Shown here: positions 51,774 through 62,585 of the stretch, piece after piece
Numbering within the stretch: the first letter of the stretch is position 1
How the letters are laid out: the number at the start of each line of letters is the position of its first letter
Origin: Oribacterium sp. NK2B42
Lineage (GTDB): Bacteria > Bacillota > Clostridia > Lachnospirales > Lachnospiraceae
Assembly (NCBI RefSeq): GCF_000424445.1
Contig: NZ_AUJX01000003.1
Coordinates: 1 to 64,000, forward strand
Reading direction: 5' to 3'
DNA: 64,000 nt
Translations under genes and position numbers: made by a program
The notes under the pieces: generated by a model
Told to the model about the DNA's origin: nothing
The model's input: the letters and a program-made list of their open reading frames with translations, nothing else
Databases searched by the model: none

Positions 51774-54700
51774 ATGGCAAGAAAATATGATGAGATCAAA
51801 TGGCTTGCACAGGCTACGGCGCAGGATTTATCGGCAGATACGGAAAAGTGGAAGGGATTCCTTACCACTGCCGGAAGGCTATACCGGTATTCTTTCATGG
51901 ATCAGCTGCTTATCTATGCCCAGAGACCGGATGCCACAGCATGTGCAGAGCTTGAAACATGGAATCAGAAGATGAACTGCTGGGTCAACCGTGGCTCCAA
52001 AGGTATCGCTCTTTTGGATGAAAGCAGCGGCAGACCAAGGCTCAGATACGTTTTTGATGTATCAAATGTGCATCCCGGATGGAATGTGGGAAGACTTCCG
52101 TACATATGGCAGATCAGAGAACGGAATGAGCAGACTGTTCTTAACAAACTTGAAAACATATATGGAAAAACTGATGAAAGCAGACCTTTCGGTGACAGAC
52201 TGGTGGAGCTGGCACACCGTATTGCGGATGATTATTACGGGGATGTAATGCCGGATCTTCAGGACAGGGTGGATGGAAGCTTTCTGCAAGGATATGATGA
52301 AATGAATCTTGAGCTTCGGTTGCAGGATACCATGAGAGACTCCATCGCATACACGCTTCTTAAAAGGTGCGGTGTAGATACAGAGCTATATGATTTTGAC
52401 TTTCGTTATCTTCATGAGTTCAGCGATGTGAAAACACTTTCGATACTGGGTAATGCTGTATCGGAAATGACAGAGCCGGTGCTCATGGAAATCGGAAGAG
52501 CGGTAACGGCACAGGAGCGTCATATCGCCCGATATGGCGAAGTAGAAAGACAAACGGAGAATATATCACAAGCCGTAGAAAAAAGCCAAAATACGCTTGC
52601 AAATGAGGCTCAGAATGAATATAATGCTTTAAAGCGTGAAAGCGAGCGGCAAGGTGATATTTCCACCGATGATTATGAAAAAGGCGAAAGCGCTAATATT
52701 TCAGAACAAGGAGGAAATGACCATGGAACTGACTTACATGCAGAGCGGGGATTATCTGATCCCGAACCTGATCGCGAACAGCGAGCCGGAGGAACCCTTA
52801 ACGAAGTACGGACTGATGCGGAGGAATTTCTTAAAGGAACACAGGAGAGGAACCTACAGCGGGATGATGTTGGAGGGGAATCTGAAGGAGCACTGCCTGA
52901 TGATTCAGAAACAGGCAGAGGAGAGGATGGATATTCTGACCGATCAGATGGCGAAGTCACAGGGAGTGAACGAAGCCCTGAAAGCATCAGACCAGATGAA
53001 GTGGGTGGGGCTGATGAACAACATCCGGGCATCGGCGGAGGAGATAGTTTTATCGGAGCTGATCTACAGCTAAACCCTCCGGATGCAGAACTTAAGCAAC
53101 TGAATATGTTTGACCTGTTCCCCTCATTTGCGGAGCAGGTTGGAACGATAGCAGCAGCGGAAGCAAGCGTGAAAACGAAGGCTCCCGCTGTTTTTATGTT
53201 AAAAGACGATCAGCTTCTTGATGTGATAAGGTCCGGTGGCGGTAAAGAGAATAACCGTAAGCGCATCTATGCGAAGTACCAGGCAGGAAAAGATGCTGCG
53301 GAAATGACGGATTTCATTAAGAACGAGATCGGAACGACAGGTAAGGGTTTTGAATTTGACGGGCAGAGGGTATCTGTCTGGTATAACGAAAACGGAATGA
53401 GCATCGCACCGGGGAACTCTGCTCAGGTGGACTTTGCCACTACCTATAGTTGGAGCCTTGTGGAAGAGTTCACCCGTCAGATGGTGGAAAACGGCTCATA
53501 TATGTCAAGAAATGAAGCCTTTCTTGTGGACAGTACCGAGCGGGCGAGGGTGGCTGATCAGATATATTTCTTCTTCCGTGACGGCATTGATGATATGCCT
53601 GATTCTCTTTCCATCCAGGGAAGTAATTATCCCGACAGCCAGGCACATATCGCAGAGCTTTTAACTACCCATGAGGGAAGGGAGCTGCTTGCAGAGGAGA
53701 TTGGCAGGGCTGCGGACAGGATAGAGAGCGGAGAGTTACAGATACGATGGAGATATGTAAAAGAGCCGGAGTACCTACTTTCAGAGATTGCCGACCTCGA
53801 TGCGGAAAGAAGGGAGTTTCCTCTTGCAGATGAGGTAAATGTAAGGCTTGAAAACTTCATTACCCAGGATGAGATTGACAGCAGGCTCACCCATGGAAGC
53901 GGTGTATCGCAGGGTCTTTTCCGTATATACGATTATTTTAAGGAGGGGCATGACAGCAAGGATAATGTTGCGTTCCTTAAAAAAGAATATGGTACAGGTG
54001 GACAGTCGGATGCCCTGATCGGAAATGACAAGAGTTGGGAAGACCATGATGCAAAGGGCATTCAGCTTGACAAGGGAAGTATCATGGAGCCTTATACATC
54101 CGTGCTTCTTAACTGGAACGTGGTAGAAAAGCGTATCCGTGAACTGATCGCAGAAGATAAGTACCTGTCTCCCAAGGCAAAGGAAGCTTATGCGGAGTAT
54201 AAAAAGGAGCAGGAAAAGGAAGCTCTTGCGGATGAGCAGGAAAAACTTGTTGATGCCATTGAAGCCGGGGATGCACAGGAAGAGCCTGAAAGCAAAGAGG
54301 CAGATCATAATCCCGAATTCGGTCCGCCTGTCGGACGGGGAGAAAACAGCCGCTGGTCGATAGTCCATGAAGCGGATGATGAAAATGATAATCCCCAGGA
54401 GTGGGCAACAAAGCTCCCTTCCGGTCAGTATGTATGGATAGACCGTGAGGAAGATGGTTCATATGGGATTCATCCGGTTGCTGATTCTTTTGCTACTCCT
54501 ACGGAGACCTTCAGGACTCTTGAAGAGGCGCAGGAGTATGTAGACGAGACCATGCGAGGAGATTTAGAGCAGGAGTCTCCGACATATACAATCTATCAGA
54601 TCTCTGACGAAGCAGAGGACAGACGGGATATCATCTTTGAAAATCTGGAGCACCTGCAGAACAGAGGACTGTCTGTTGATGCGGCAAACTACGAGGCTGT

Positions 54701-57700
54701 CTATACCGGAGCATTGGAGGAAGGCACTACCCTCGAAGATCTTTATGAGAAGTTCAACATAGATCACCCTGCAGATTACAAGGGACGCTCCATGTCCGTA
54801 TCGGATGTGGTGGTATTGCATCAGAATGGTGAGGACAAGGCATATTTCGTGGATTCATTTGGATTTTCGGAGGTGCCGGAGTTTCTTCGGGAAAAAGAAG
54901 CAGTCCTTACTCCGGAGCAGGAGCAGGCAAAGGAGCTTATCAATGAGTTCTGCTACAGGGAGTATGACCACGATGCGGATTTCTCTGACCTTTCCAATGT
55001 GGAGATAGCTTATACCGACCTTATAGATGAAGCAGACGGAAAAGAGTACCCGATACAGGCGTCTGTAGACCTTGAGCATAACAGCATCCGTCTTGCGATT
55101 GACGGGCAAATCATTTCTCAGAATGAATATGATACCCTTACCGACCTTATAGAAAATGAGCTTAAGTACCTTGATTTTGACGAGCTTACCTATGTATCAG
55201 AAGAGGACTGGGCGAAGTTCCATAACATGGAGCTTACCGCAGAGGAGATACAGAACATTTCCTATATCGGAGCGGAGTACAGCAATTTCGGGCATACTGC
55301 TGAGTATGAGCTTGAAGCAGATATCCGGGGAGAGCATCAGAAGATTCATTATGAGGTTACAAGGCATGATGGGGATGAAGAGAGTTTTTCTATTCATACA
55401 GATAAGAACGATATTTATGACAGGCTTTCTGAACCGGAGCTTCGTAAGCTGGAGGAGAAACTATCAGATGAAGTCAGGGTCGGACAGTATGAAAAGAAGA
55501 TTGAAAAAGCGGATAGCCTTGATGCAGTTAAGAACATCCAGTATGAGTTTATGGATGATGAGAGCTTTCCAAGGAGGCTTGCTGGAAGATTTTGGGAATC
55601 CTATAACGCAAGAGAGGCAGAACTATCTGAGACGGCAAGGATTGAAGCAAAGAATTTCCGTATTACTGATGATGACCTGGGAAAAGGCAGCGCAAAGGAA
55701 AAGTTCCGTGGCAATATCAGGGCGATTACAACTTTGAAGCAGATCGAGGACGAACACAGGACAGCCACGCCCGAAGAACAGCAGATTTTATCACAGTATG
55801 TCGGCTGGGGCGGACTTGCGGATGCCTTTGATGAAACAAAGAGCAACTGGTCTGCGGAATATCGGGAATTAAAGAGTGTGCTGACACCGGAGGAGTACAA
55901 TTCTGCAAGGGAGAGTACCCTTAATGCACATTTCACAAGCCCCGTGATCATAAGAAATATCTATGAAGCTCTGGGACAGATGGGCTTTGAAAAGGGAAAT
56001 ATCCTTGAGCCTGCCATGGGTGTAGGGAACTTCTTTGGTATGCTGCCAGAGGAGATGCAGGACAGTAAGCTATATGGAGTGGAGCTTGATGATCTGACAG
56101 GCCGCATCGCAAAGCAGCTCTATCCGCAGGCAGATGTGCGTATCAGCGGATATGAAAAGACCGATTTTCAGAATGATTTCTTTGATGTGGCGGTTGGAAA
56201 TGTTCCATTCGGAAATTATAAGGTCAGCGACAAGCCGTATGATAAACTGAATTTTCAGATTCACGATTATTTCTTTGCAAAGACCTTGGATAAAGTAAGA
56301 CCGGGCGGTATCGTAGCATTTGTTACAAGCAAGGGAACCATGGATAAGCAAAGCCCACAGGTGAGAAAGTACCTTGCACAAAGGGCAGAGCTGCTCGGTG
56401 CGGTGAGATTACCCAATACAGCTTTTAAGGAGAATGCCGGTACAGAAGTAACGTCCGACATTCTTTTTTTCCAGAAAAGGGACAGGCTGATGGATATAGA
56501 GCCGGACTGGGTGCATCTTGGCATGGATGAAAACGGTATCGCCATGAACCAGTATTTTGCAGACCATCCTGAGATGATCGTAGGAAAGATGGAAATGGTA
56601 TCCGGACCTTTTGGTCTGGAGAGTACCTGTGTGCCGGATGAGAGCAGACCATTTGAGGAGCAGCTTCGTGAGGCAATCAGCAATATTCATGCGGAATATG
56701 AAGCGGTGGAGCTTTCAGCGGATGAGCTTGGAAAATCTGACCTTGAAGTAATACCGGCGGATCCGAATGTAAAGAATTACAGCTTCTGTATGGTGGATGA
56801 TCATGTGTATTATCGTGAGAATTCCGTTATGAAGCCTGCCGATGTGTCAGAAACACAAGAAGACCGCATCAAAGGTATGATCGCTATCCGTGACTGTACG
56901 CAGGAACTTATTCAGATGCAGATGGAGGATTATCCCGATGCAGCCATTACGGAGAAACAGGCAGAACTGAACGGATTATATGATAAGTTTTCCGATAAAT
57001 ACGGGCTTATCAGTTCCCAAACCAATAAGAGAGCCTTTAATCAGGACTCTTCATACTGCCTACTCTGTTCTTTGGAGAAGCTGGATGATGAGGGGAAGTT
57101 TCTTGGAAAAGCGGATATGTTCACGAAGCGTACCATCAAACACGCAGAGGTGGTGACAAGCGTTGATAACGCAAGCGAGGCATTGGCGGTCTCCCTGGCT
57201 GAAAAAGCCAAGGTAGACCTTGCCTATATGGCAGAGCTTACGGGAAAGGAAAAAGAAGCCATAACCGAGGAGCTGGCAGGAGTTATATTCCGGAATCCTT
57301 TGACAGACCAGTGGGAGACAGCAGATGAGTATCTGTCCGGTAATGTCCGTGAGAAGCTGTCCATAGCAAAGAACTATGCGGAGAATCACCCAGAGTATCA
57401 GGTGAATGTGGCGCATCTTGAACAGGTAATGCCAAAAGATCTTGAAGCATCGGATATCGAAGTACGCCTTGGGGCAACATGGGTAGACTCGAAATATATC
57501 GAGGACTTTATGCGTGAGACTTTCCAGACACCGGGATATCTTTTTGACCGGAATGTCATGGGCATACAGTATTCGAATGTGACCGGGCTTTGGAATGTAA
57601 AAGGTAAGAATGCAGACTATGGCAATACCCTTGCCAACATGACCTTTGGTACAGGAAGGGCGAATGCCTATAAGATACTGGAGGACAGCTTAAACCTTAA

Positions 57701-60662
57701 GGATGTGCGTATCTATGATACTATCGTGGAAGATGGCAAGGAAAAGAGGGTGCTGAATAAGAAGGAGACCACCCTTGCTGCACAGAAGCAGGAGGCAATT
57801 CGTGAAGCCTTTAAGGACTGGATTTTTAAGGATTCGGAGCGGAGAGCCAATCTTGTAAAGGTCTATAATGAGCGTTTCAATTCCACAAGACCAAGGGAAT
57901 ATGACGGATCACACTTGCAGTTCCCGGGTATGACACCGGATATAGAGCTTAAGCCGCACCAGAAGAATGCGGTAGCCCACGTATTGTATGGGAATAATAC
58001 GCTCCTTGCACACTGCGTAGGTGCCGGCAAGACCTTTGAAATGACTGCGGCAGCGATGGAACTGAAAAGGCTGGGACTTGCACAGAAGTCGCTGTTTGTA
58101 GTACCAAACCACTTAACAGAGCAGTGGGCATCAGATTTCTTAAAACTTTATCCCGGAGCTAATATACTTGCGGCAACGAAGAAGGACTTTGAGCCTGCAA
58201 ACCGTAAGAAGTTCTGTTCCCGTATAGCGACAGGCGATTATGATGCTGTTATCATCGGTCATACTCAGTTTGAAAAGATCCCTCTGTCACAGGAAAGACA
58301 GGTGGCGATACTGGAGCGGCAGATAGATGAGATCACGGAAGCCATAGCACAGGCAAAGGCTGACAGGGGTGAGCGATATACCATCAAACAGATGGAAAAA
58401 TCCAAGAAGCAGCTTATGACAAGGCTTGATAAATTAAATGATCAGAGCCGTAAGGATAATGTCGTAACCTTTGAACAGCTTGGCGTTGACAGGCTTTTTG
58501 TAGACGAGTCACATTCATACAAGAATTTGTTCCTATATACCAAGATGCGTAATGTAGCAGGTATCGCACAGACAGAGGCACAGAAGTCGCAGGATATGTT
58601 CAACAAATGCCAGTACCTTGATGAACTGACAGGTGGTAAGGGTGTGACCTTTGCAACCGGAACGCCAATTTCCAACAGCATGACAGAGCTTTACACCAAC
58701 ATGAGATATCTTCAGTATGGTACGCTTCAGAAGCTGGGACTGGGGCAGTTTGATGCATGGGCGGCTAATTTTGGTGATACACAGACTGCAATAGAGCTTG
58801 CGCCGGAAGGAACCGGATACAGGGCAAAGACGAGGTTTGCGAAGTTCTTTAACCTGCCGGAGCTGATCGCACTTTTTAAGGAGAGTGCCGATATACAGAC
58901 ACCGGATATGTTAAAACTCCCTGTGCCGGAGGCAGAGTATGAAAATGTGACATTAAAGCCGTCCGAAGCGCAGAAGGAAATGGTAGCATCCCTGGCAGAC
59001 AGGGCAGAGCGGGTGCGTAACCGTATGGTGGATTCATCTGTCGATAATATGCTTAAGATCACTAACGATGGCAGGAAGCTCGCCTTAGATCAGCGTCTTA
59101 TGAGCGATATGCTGCCGGATGATCCTAACAGTAAGTCCAGCGTATGCGTGGAAAAAGCATTTGAGATGTGGGAGGAGACAAAAGATAAGCGGTCGGCCCA
59201 GCTCATTTTTTGCGATTTGAGTACACCTAAAGGAGATGGAACCTTCAATGTATATGAGGATATTAGGGACAAGCTGATAGCAAAAGGAGTGCCACCGGAA
59301 GAGATAGCCTTTATCCATGATGCGAATACCGAGACGAGGAAAGCGGAGCTGTTTGGCAAAGTAAGAAGCGGACAGGTCCGTTTTTTATTGGGATCAACAC
59401 AGAAGATGGGAGCCGGTACGAACGTGCAGGACAGGCTGATAGCACTTCATCACTTGGATGTGCCATGGAGACCGTCTGACATTGAACAGCAGGAAGGTCG
59501 TATCTTACGACAGGGTAATACCAATCCGAAAGTAAAGATCTTCCGATATGTCACGGAAGGCACATTTGATGCCTACTCATGGCAGCTCATCGAGAATAAG
59601 CAGAAATTCATCGGGCAGATCATGACCAGTAAATCTCCGGTCAGAAGCTGTGAGGATATCGACGAGGCGGCTCTTACCTATGCAGAGGTCAAGGCACTTG
59701 CTACGGGTAATCCGTACATTAAGGAAAAGATGGACTTGGATATCCAGGTATCGAAGCTGAAGCTGATGAAAGCGAACCATACCAGTCAGAAATACAGACT
59801 GGAGGATAATATTGCGAAGAATTATCCGCAGCAGATATCAGCGTTAAAAGAGCGTATTGCCGGAATGAAGGCAGATATCGCAACCTATAATGCAAACAAG
59901 CCTGCGGATAAGGATATCTTCACCATGACGGTAGCCGGAAAGACCTATGATGACAGGAAGGAAGCCGGAACAGCGATCATCGGTATCTGTAAGGAAATGA
60001 AGCAGGCAAATGTGGCTGTGCCAATCGGTGAGTATCTGGGTATGAAGATGAATGTAACCTTTGATTCATTTTTCAGGAAGTTTACGCTGAACATGAAGGG
60101 AAAACTCAGCCATGAAGTGGAGGTTGGCTCTGATCCGTCCGGTAATATCACCCGTATCGGTAATGCCATGGAATCAATGTCAAAACAGCTTGAGGATGCG
60201 ATTGCGAAGCTTGCCAATGTGGAACAGCAGCTTGAAATCGCAAAGATTGAGGTGGAAAAGCCGTTCCCGCAGGAGAAGGAGCTTAACGATAAGCTGACAA
60301 GGCTTGCAGAACTGAACAGCCTGCTTGATATGGATGAAAAAGGCGAGGATGCAGTTGATCTTGATGAAGATGCTCCAAAGCCGGAGAAAGAAACAGCAGA
60401 ACAGACCGAGACGGTAGTGCCGGCACAGGAGGCTACCAAAGAGGCAGGTCACATATCGGAGGATAAGGCTGAAATAAGCGAAAAAGCTGAGGAGGCTGAT
60501 ATATCAGAAACAGAGGATATGGGGAACCCTGCAACAAAACCGGAGACAAAAGAGGAAAGACCGTCCCTTGTCGCAAGGCTTAATGAGAAGAAGGCGGTTG
60601 TAGCTGCCATGGATCAGAAAGCACCTGCGGTAGCAAAGAAAAAAGAAGAGGTTATAGCATAA
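51774..60662 (+). CDS. Giant N6-methylase/SNF2-helicase polyprotein, DarB-like
   Basis: A 2962-residue protein. The N-terminus ([20 protein letters not shown] and [15 protein letters not shown]) resembles ArdC-type antirestriction domains. Residues 317-433 are a disordered linker that also encodes TnpV in another frame. A class I methylase core follows: [17 protein letters not shown] (about 1410) and the motif IV variant NVPFG (about 1474). Then an SNF2/superfamily 2 helicase: [12 protein letters not shown] (about 2080), VDESHSYKN (about 2243), TGTPISNSM and [11 protein letters not shown] (about 2570). A coiled-coil region precedes the C-terminal tag [17 protein letters not shown]. Methylase-helicase fusions of the P1 DarB type protect incoming DNA from restriction. 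ATG 51774 follows GAGGAGA. Confidence 0.92.
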   Translation: MARKYDEIKWLAQATAQDLSADTEKWKGFLTTAGRLYRYSFMDQLLIYAQRPDATACAELETWNQKMNCWVNRGSKGIALLDESSGRPRLRYVFDVSNVHPGWNVGRLPYIWQIRERNEQTVLNKLENIYGKTDESRPFGDRLVELAHRIADDYYGDVMPDLQDRVDGSFLQGYDEMNLELRLQDTMRDSIAYTLLKRCGVDTELYDFDFRYLHEFSDVKTLSILGNAVSEMTEPVLMEIGRAVTAQERHIARYGEVERQTENISQAVEKSQNTLANEAQNEYNALKRESERQGDISTDDYEKGESANISEQGGNDHGTDLHAERGLSDPEPDREQRAGGTLNEVRTDAEEFLKGTQERNLQRDDVGGESEGALPDDSETGRGEDGYSDRSDGEVTGSERSPESIRPDEVGGADEQHPGIGGGDSFIGADLQLNPPDAELKQLNMFDLFPSFAEQVGTIAAAEASVKTKAPAVFMLKDDQLLDVIRSGGGKENNRKRIYAKYQAGKDAAEMTDFIKNEIGTTGKGFEFDGQRVSVWYNENGMSIAPGNSAQVDFATTYSWSLVEEFTRQMVENGSYMSRNEAFLVDSTERARVADQIYFFFRDGIDDMPDSLSIQGSNYPDSQAHIAELLTTHEGRELLAEEIGRAADRIESGELQIRWRYVKEPEYLLSEIADLDAERREFPLADEVNVRLENFITQDEIDSRLTHGSGVSQGLFRIYDYFKEGHDSKDNVAFLKKEYGTGGQSDALIGNDKSWEDHDAKGIQLDKGSIMEPYTSVLLNWNVVEKRIRELIAEDKYLSPKAKEAYAEYKKEQEKEALADEQEKLVDAIEAGDAQEEPESKEADHNPEFGPPVGRGENSRWSIVHEADDENDNPQEWATKLPSGQYVWIDREEDGSYGIHPVADSFATPTETFRTLEEAQEYVDETMRGDLEQESPTYTIYQISDEAEDRRDIIFENLEHLQNRGLSVDAANYEAVYTGALEEGTTLEDLYEKFNIDHPADYKGRSMSVSDVVVLHQNGEDKAYFVDSFGFSEVPEFLREKEAVLTPEQEQAKELINEFCYREYDHDADFSDLSNVEIAYTDLIDEADGKEYPIQASVDLEHNSIRLAIDGQIISQNEYDTLTDLIENELKYLDFDELTYVSEEDWAKFHNMELTAEEIQNISYIGAEYSNFGHTAEYELEADIRGEHQKIHYEVTRHDGDEESFSIHTDKNDIYDRLSEPELRKLEEKLSDEVRVGQYEKKIEKADSLDAVKNIQYEFMDDESFPRRLAGRFWESYNAREAELSETARIEAKNFRITDDDLGKGSAKEKFRGNIRAITTLKQIEDEHRTATPEEQQILSQYVGWGGLADAFDETKSNWSAEYRELKSVLTPEEYNSARESTLNAHFTSPVIIRNIYEALGQMGFEKGNILEPAMGVGNFFGMLPEEMQDSKLYGVELDDLTGRIAKQLYPQADVRISGYEKTDFQNDFFDVAVGNVPFGNYKVSDKPYDKLNFQIHDYFFAKTLDKVRPGGIVAFVTSKGTMDKQSPQVRKYLAQRAELLGAVRLPNTAFKENAGTEVTSDILFFQKRDRLMDIEPDWVHLGMDENGIAMNQYFADHPEMIVGKMEMVSGPFGLESTCVPDESRPFEEQLREAISNIHAEYEAVELSADELGKSDLEVIPADPNVKNYSFCMVDDHVYYRENSVMKPADVSETQEDRIKGMIAIRDCTQELIQMQMEDYPDAAITEKQAELNGLYDKFSDKYGLISSQTNKRAFNQDSSYCLLCSLEKLDDEGKFLGKADMFTKRTIKHAEVVTSVDNASEALAVSLAEKAKVDLAYMAELTGKEKEAITEELAGVIFRNPLTDQWETADEYLSGNVREKLSIAKNYAENHPEYQVNVAHLEQVMPKDLEASDIEVRLGATWVDSKYIEDFMRETFQTPGYLFDRNVMGIQYSNVTGLWNVKGKNADYGNTLANMTFGTGRANAYKILEDSLNLKDVRIYDTIVEDGKEKRVLNKKETTLAAQKQEAIREAFKDWIFKDSERRANLVKVYNERFNSTRPREYDGSHLQFPGMTPDIELKPHQKNAVAHVLYGNNTLLAHCVGAGKTFEMTAAAMELKRLGLAQKSLFVVPNHLTEQWASDFLKLYPGANILAATKKDFEPANRKKFCSRIATGDYDAVIIGHTQFEKIPLSQERQVAILERQIDEITEAIAQAKADRGERYTIKQMEKSKKQLMTRLDKLNDQSRKDNVVTFEQLGVDRLFVDESHSYKNLFLYTKMRNVAGIAQTEAQKSQDMFNKCQYLDELTGGKGVTFATGTPISNSMTELYTNMRYLQYGTLQKLGLGQFDAWAANFGDTQTAIELAPEGTGYRAKTRFAKFFNLPELIALFKESADIQTPDMLKLPVPEAEYENVTLKPSEAQKEMVASLADRAERVRNRMVDSSVDNMLKITNDGRKLALDQRLMSDMLPDDPNSKSSVCVEKAFEMWEETKDKRSAQLIFCDLSTPKGDGTFNVYEDIRDKLIAKGVPPEEIAFIHDANTETRKAELFGKVRSGQVRFLLGSTQKMGAGTNVQDRLIALHHLDVPWRPSDIEQQEGRILRQGNTNPKVKIFRYVTEGTFDAYSWQLIENKQKFIGQIMTSKSPVRSCEDIDEAALTYAEVKALATGNPYIKEKMDLDIQVSKLKLMKANHTSQKYRLEDNIAKNYPQQISALKERIAGMKADIATYNANKPADKDIFTMTVAGKTYDDRKEAGTAIIGICKEMKQANVAVPIGEYLGMKMNVTFDSFFRKFTLNMKGKLSHEVEVGSDPSGNITRIGNAMESMSKQLEDAIAKLANVEQQLEIAKIEVEKPFPQEKELNDKLTRLAELNSLLDMDEKGEDAVDLDEDAPKPEKETAEQTETVVPAQEATKEAGHISEDKAEISEKAEEADISETEDMGNPATKPETKEERPSLVARLNEKKAVVAAMDQKAPAVAKKKEEVIA
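52723..53073 (+). CDS. tnpV: TnpV-family protein nested in another frame of the giant gene
   Basis: A 116-residue protein lying wholly inside the giant gene in its +1 frame. It has the TnpV pattern known from Tn4451-type elements: start [16 protein letters not shown], then [20 protein letters not shown], and the end [20 protein letters not shown] with [12 protein letters not shown] strong site AAGGAGG (52708-52714) lies 8 bases before ATG 52723. In the giant frame the same bases code a Gly/Asp/Glu/Arg-rich linker, so the TnpV frame looks like the constrained one. Its biochemical role is unknown. Confidence 0.8.
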   Translation: MELTYMQSGDYLIPNLIANSEPEEPLTKYGLMRRNFLKEHRRGTYSGMMLEGNLKEHCLMIQKQAEERMDILTDQMAKSQGVNEALKASDQMKWVGLMNNIRASAEEIVLSELIYS

Positions 60663-60668
60663 GATTAA

Positions 60669-60699
60669 AAGGCTTCGGGGATTATCTCCGGAGCCTTTT
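60669..60699 (+). terminator. Terminator after giant gene
   Basis: AAGGCTTCGG pairs with CCGGAGCCTT (one wobble) then TTTTG. The next gene starts 15 bp later, so the stop may be partial. Confidence 0.7.
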
Positions 60700-60713
60700 G
60701 GAAAGGAGCGGAA

Positions 60714-62072
60714 ATGGCAAAGGATGAAACAAAAGGCGAAAGCCTTAACGATGCCGCTGTCATAAGCGCATTTAAGGACAAGACCAAAGAGAAATTTCAT
60801 GAGCTTGACGGCATGGATCCTGAAACGATAGAAGCTAATGTCAAAAATATAGTGCAGGGCATTGTGAATGATTATGGGATGGATGTAACCATTGAGGATG
60901 TAGTGGTATCCGGCAGTAGATGCAGAGGCATGGAAGAGCAGGGGTCTGATCTTGATGTTGTGCTGTATTACAGCGGTTCGGTGAGAGAGGACGATCTGTT
61001 TAACACTCTTAATCAGGGAAATATCATTATGGGTGGTGTAAAGCTCGATATAAACACAATATCACAGGAACAGCACGGGAGTCTTTCCGAGTATCTGACA
61101 GGCGTGGAAGCGTACCTTGCCGAAAAGCAGGCACAAATGATGCAGGAAGCGCAGCAGCGTAACACGGAGATAACCTATACCGTTGCGGAGTGCGGCGAAT
61201 TTCACAGCATGGGAACCTATCATGAGGGAATTTCCACTATAGAAGAGGCAAAAGCTCTGTTTGAGAGCATCCGTGAAAATCATAGCAATATGATCCCTGC
61301 TGTCGGCATCAACATACATGAAGCCGGGACACCGGAGATAGATGATGTGCAGATGGATGTACTTTATGGAAACAGCATAGATCTTGATGATCTGCGGTAT
61401 GTTCCTCAGATATGGAATAATCAGGAGGGACTCTCAAAGGTCGGACAGATCATTGATGAATTCCCGGATGTAAAGGTAATCGGGACACTGCCGGGATTAA
61501 CTGTACAGGATATACCGGAACAGGATATGGATGCTGTTAAGCCGGTATATGTGGACGAGGCTGCGAAGCTGGCGGCTGAAATAGACCGCTTTTCCAGTGA
61601 CTTTGATCCGTATGAGTACAAAGATACGGTCGATAACTGGGAGTTACAGGTGCAGAACATAGCCGATGATATAAGAAACGGCAACTCTGCGGATTATAAG
61701 AAGTACCTGGGAACTGTGATAGAAGAGAGTGACAACATCGAGGATGTCCGCAAGGCTGCGGAACTTCTTGTGAAGCTGGCAGAGTATAAGCCACTTGCCA
61801 AAGTGGAGGAGCTTGAAGAGGTCAATCTTAACCAGATCGACAATGTACTCAGCAACACGGTTCCAAAATCCGAGGAGAAAAGGGAAGCACGGCAGGCGGA
61901 GCAGGAACGCATCGAGGAAGAAGAGCGAAAGCGCAGGGCAAGAGGGGAGCGTCCATCACTTCGGGCGAGACTTGCGGCAAAGAAAGCGATAGTAGCTGCC
62001 GGAGGCGGAAGCCCCCAAAGAAGTAAACAGCGAGAGGCGCAGGAAGCATTAGCTTCACAGAGGGGTTTATAA
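60714..62072 (+). CDS. Nucleotidyltransferase-domain element protein with shared C-terminal tag
   Basis: A 452-residue protein. Residues 60-110 hold a nucleotidyltransferase-fold core: SGSRCRGMEEQGSDLDVVLY (GSRxRG plus the SDLD metal-binding Asp pair) and VKLDINTI with the third Asp. A middle domain (YTVAECGEFHSMGTYHEGIS and YGNSIDLDDLRYVPQIWN) resembles polyvalent-protein-associated domains in element and phage proteins. It ends GERPSLRARLAAKKAIVA plus a basic tail, matching three other element proteins. Substrate unknown; it could modify RNA or protein in a recipient. Site GAAAGGAG. Confidence 0.8.
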   Translation: MAKDETKGESLNDAAVISAFKDKTKEKFHELDGMDPETIEANVKNIVQGIVNDYGMDVTIEDVVVSGSRCRGMEEQGSDLDVVLYYSGSVREDDLFNTLNQGNIIMGGVKLDINTISQEQHGSLSEYLTGVEAYLAEKQAQMMQEAQQRNTEITYTVAECGEFHSMGTYHEGISTIEEAKALFESIRENHSNMIPAVGINIHEAGTPEIDDVQMDVLYGNSIDLDDLRYVPQIWNNQEGLSKVGQIIDEFPDVKVIGTLPGLTVQDIPEQDMDAVKPVYVDEAAKLAAEIDRFSSDFDPYEYKDTVDNWELQVQNIADDIRNGNSADYKKYLGTVIEESDNIEDVRKAAELLVKLAEYKPLAKVEELEEVNLNQIDNVLSNTVPKSEEKREARQAEQERIEEEERKRRARGERPSLRARLAAKKAIVAAGGGSPQRSKQREAQEALASQRGL

Positions 62073-62585
62073 AATTAGTGTTTGTGTATGTGGCGCGGGA
62101 TCAGGCAGCGCAGCGGGAATTGATGGAAATGGAATAGCCTGTAAAGAAATATCTTCAAATTTAGTGTAATTACTAAGAGCAGGGAATTGTGATAATCACA
62201 GCCACCCTGCTCTTTTCATGTCTATTTAAAATTCGTAAAACTATTAATTTCTTTACTGTCGTAAATACGTACACAAATATTTCTTAAATCATTATATGAC
62301 GTTTATGTCAACTTCATAAGCAAATCATCGGAAAATAAGGTAAACATGCCTAAAAATCCAATAAACCATCCTTGACCATCTAAATAAATTTCCAATGATT
62401 TGCGAATACTGATTTGACTTTATATTTCTTTATCGACACAAATACCCGATTTCTTTAGTACAAATTAAAAATATTTTTAAATCAGGCTTTTAATGCTACA
62501 AGGGGACAGTAGAAAGATGTGATAATCAGCTAATTCTCCGTCAGCAGATGCGTCTGATTTGCCAAAAGGAAAGGAGACCAGAATT
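62073..62585 (+). other. AT-rich intergenic region with inverted repeat
   Basis: 513 bp with no gene I can support. Besides the terminator at 62176, CAAATCATCGGAAA (62321-62334) and TTTCCAATGATTTG (62389-62402) form a 14-bp inverted repeat with one mismatch and 54 bp between. ATTTCTTTA occurs three times (about 62247, 62427, 62451). TTGACC (about 62371) is a candidate -35. It could be a recombinase site, a promoter region, or the right end of the element. Confidence 0.5.
62176..62217 (+). terminator. Terminator after NTase gene
   Basis: AGAGCAGGG pairs with CCCTGCTCT; the loop holds a second small stem (TGTGATAATCACA). Followed by TTTC. Confidence 0.85.

Noticed and set aside
55156-55737. 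A 193-codon second frame inside the giant gene
   Set aside because: Unlike the TnpV frame it lacks a ribosome site and its product resembles a shifted reading of the host gene.
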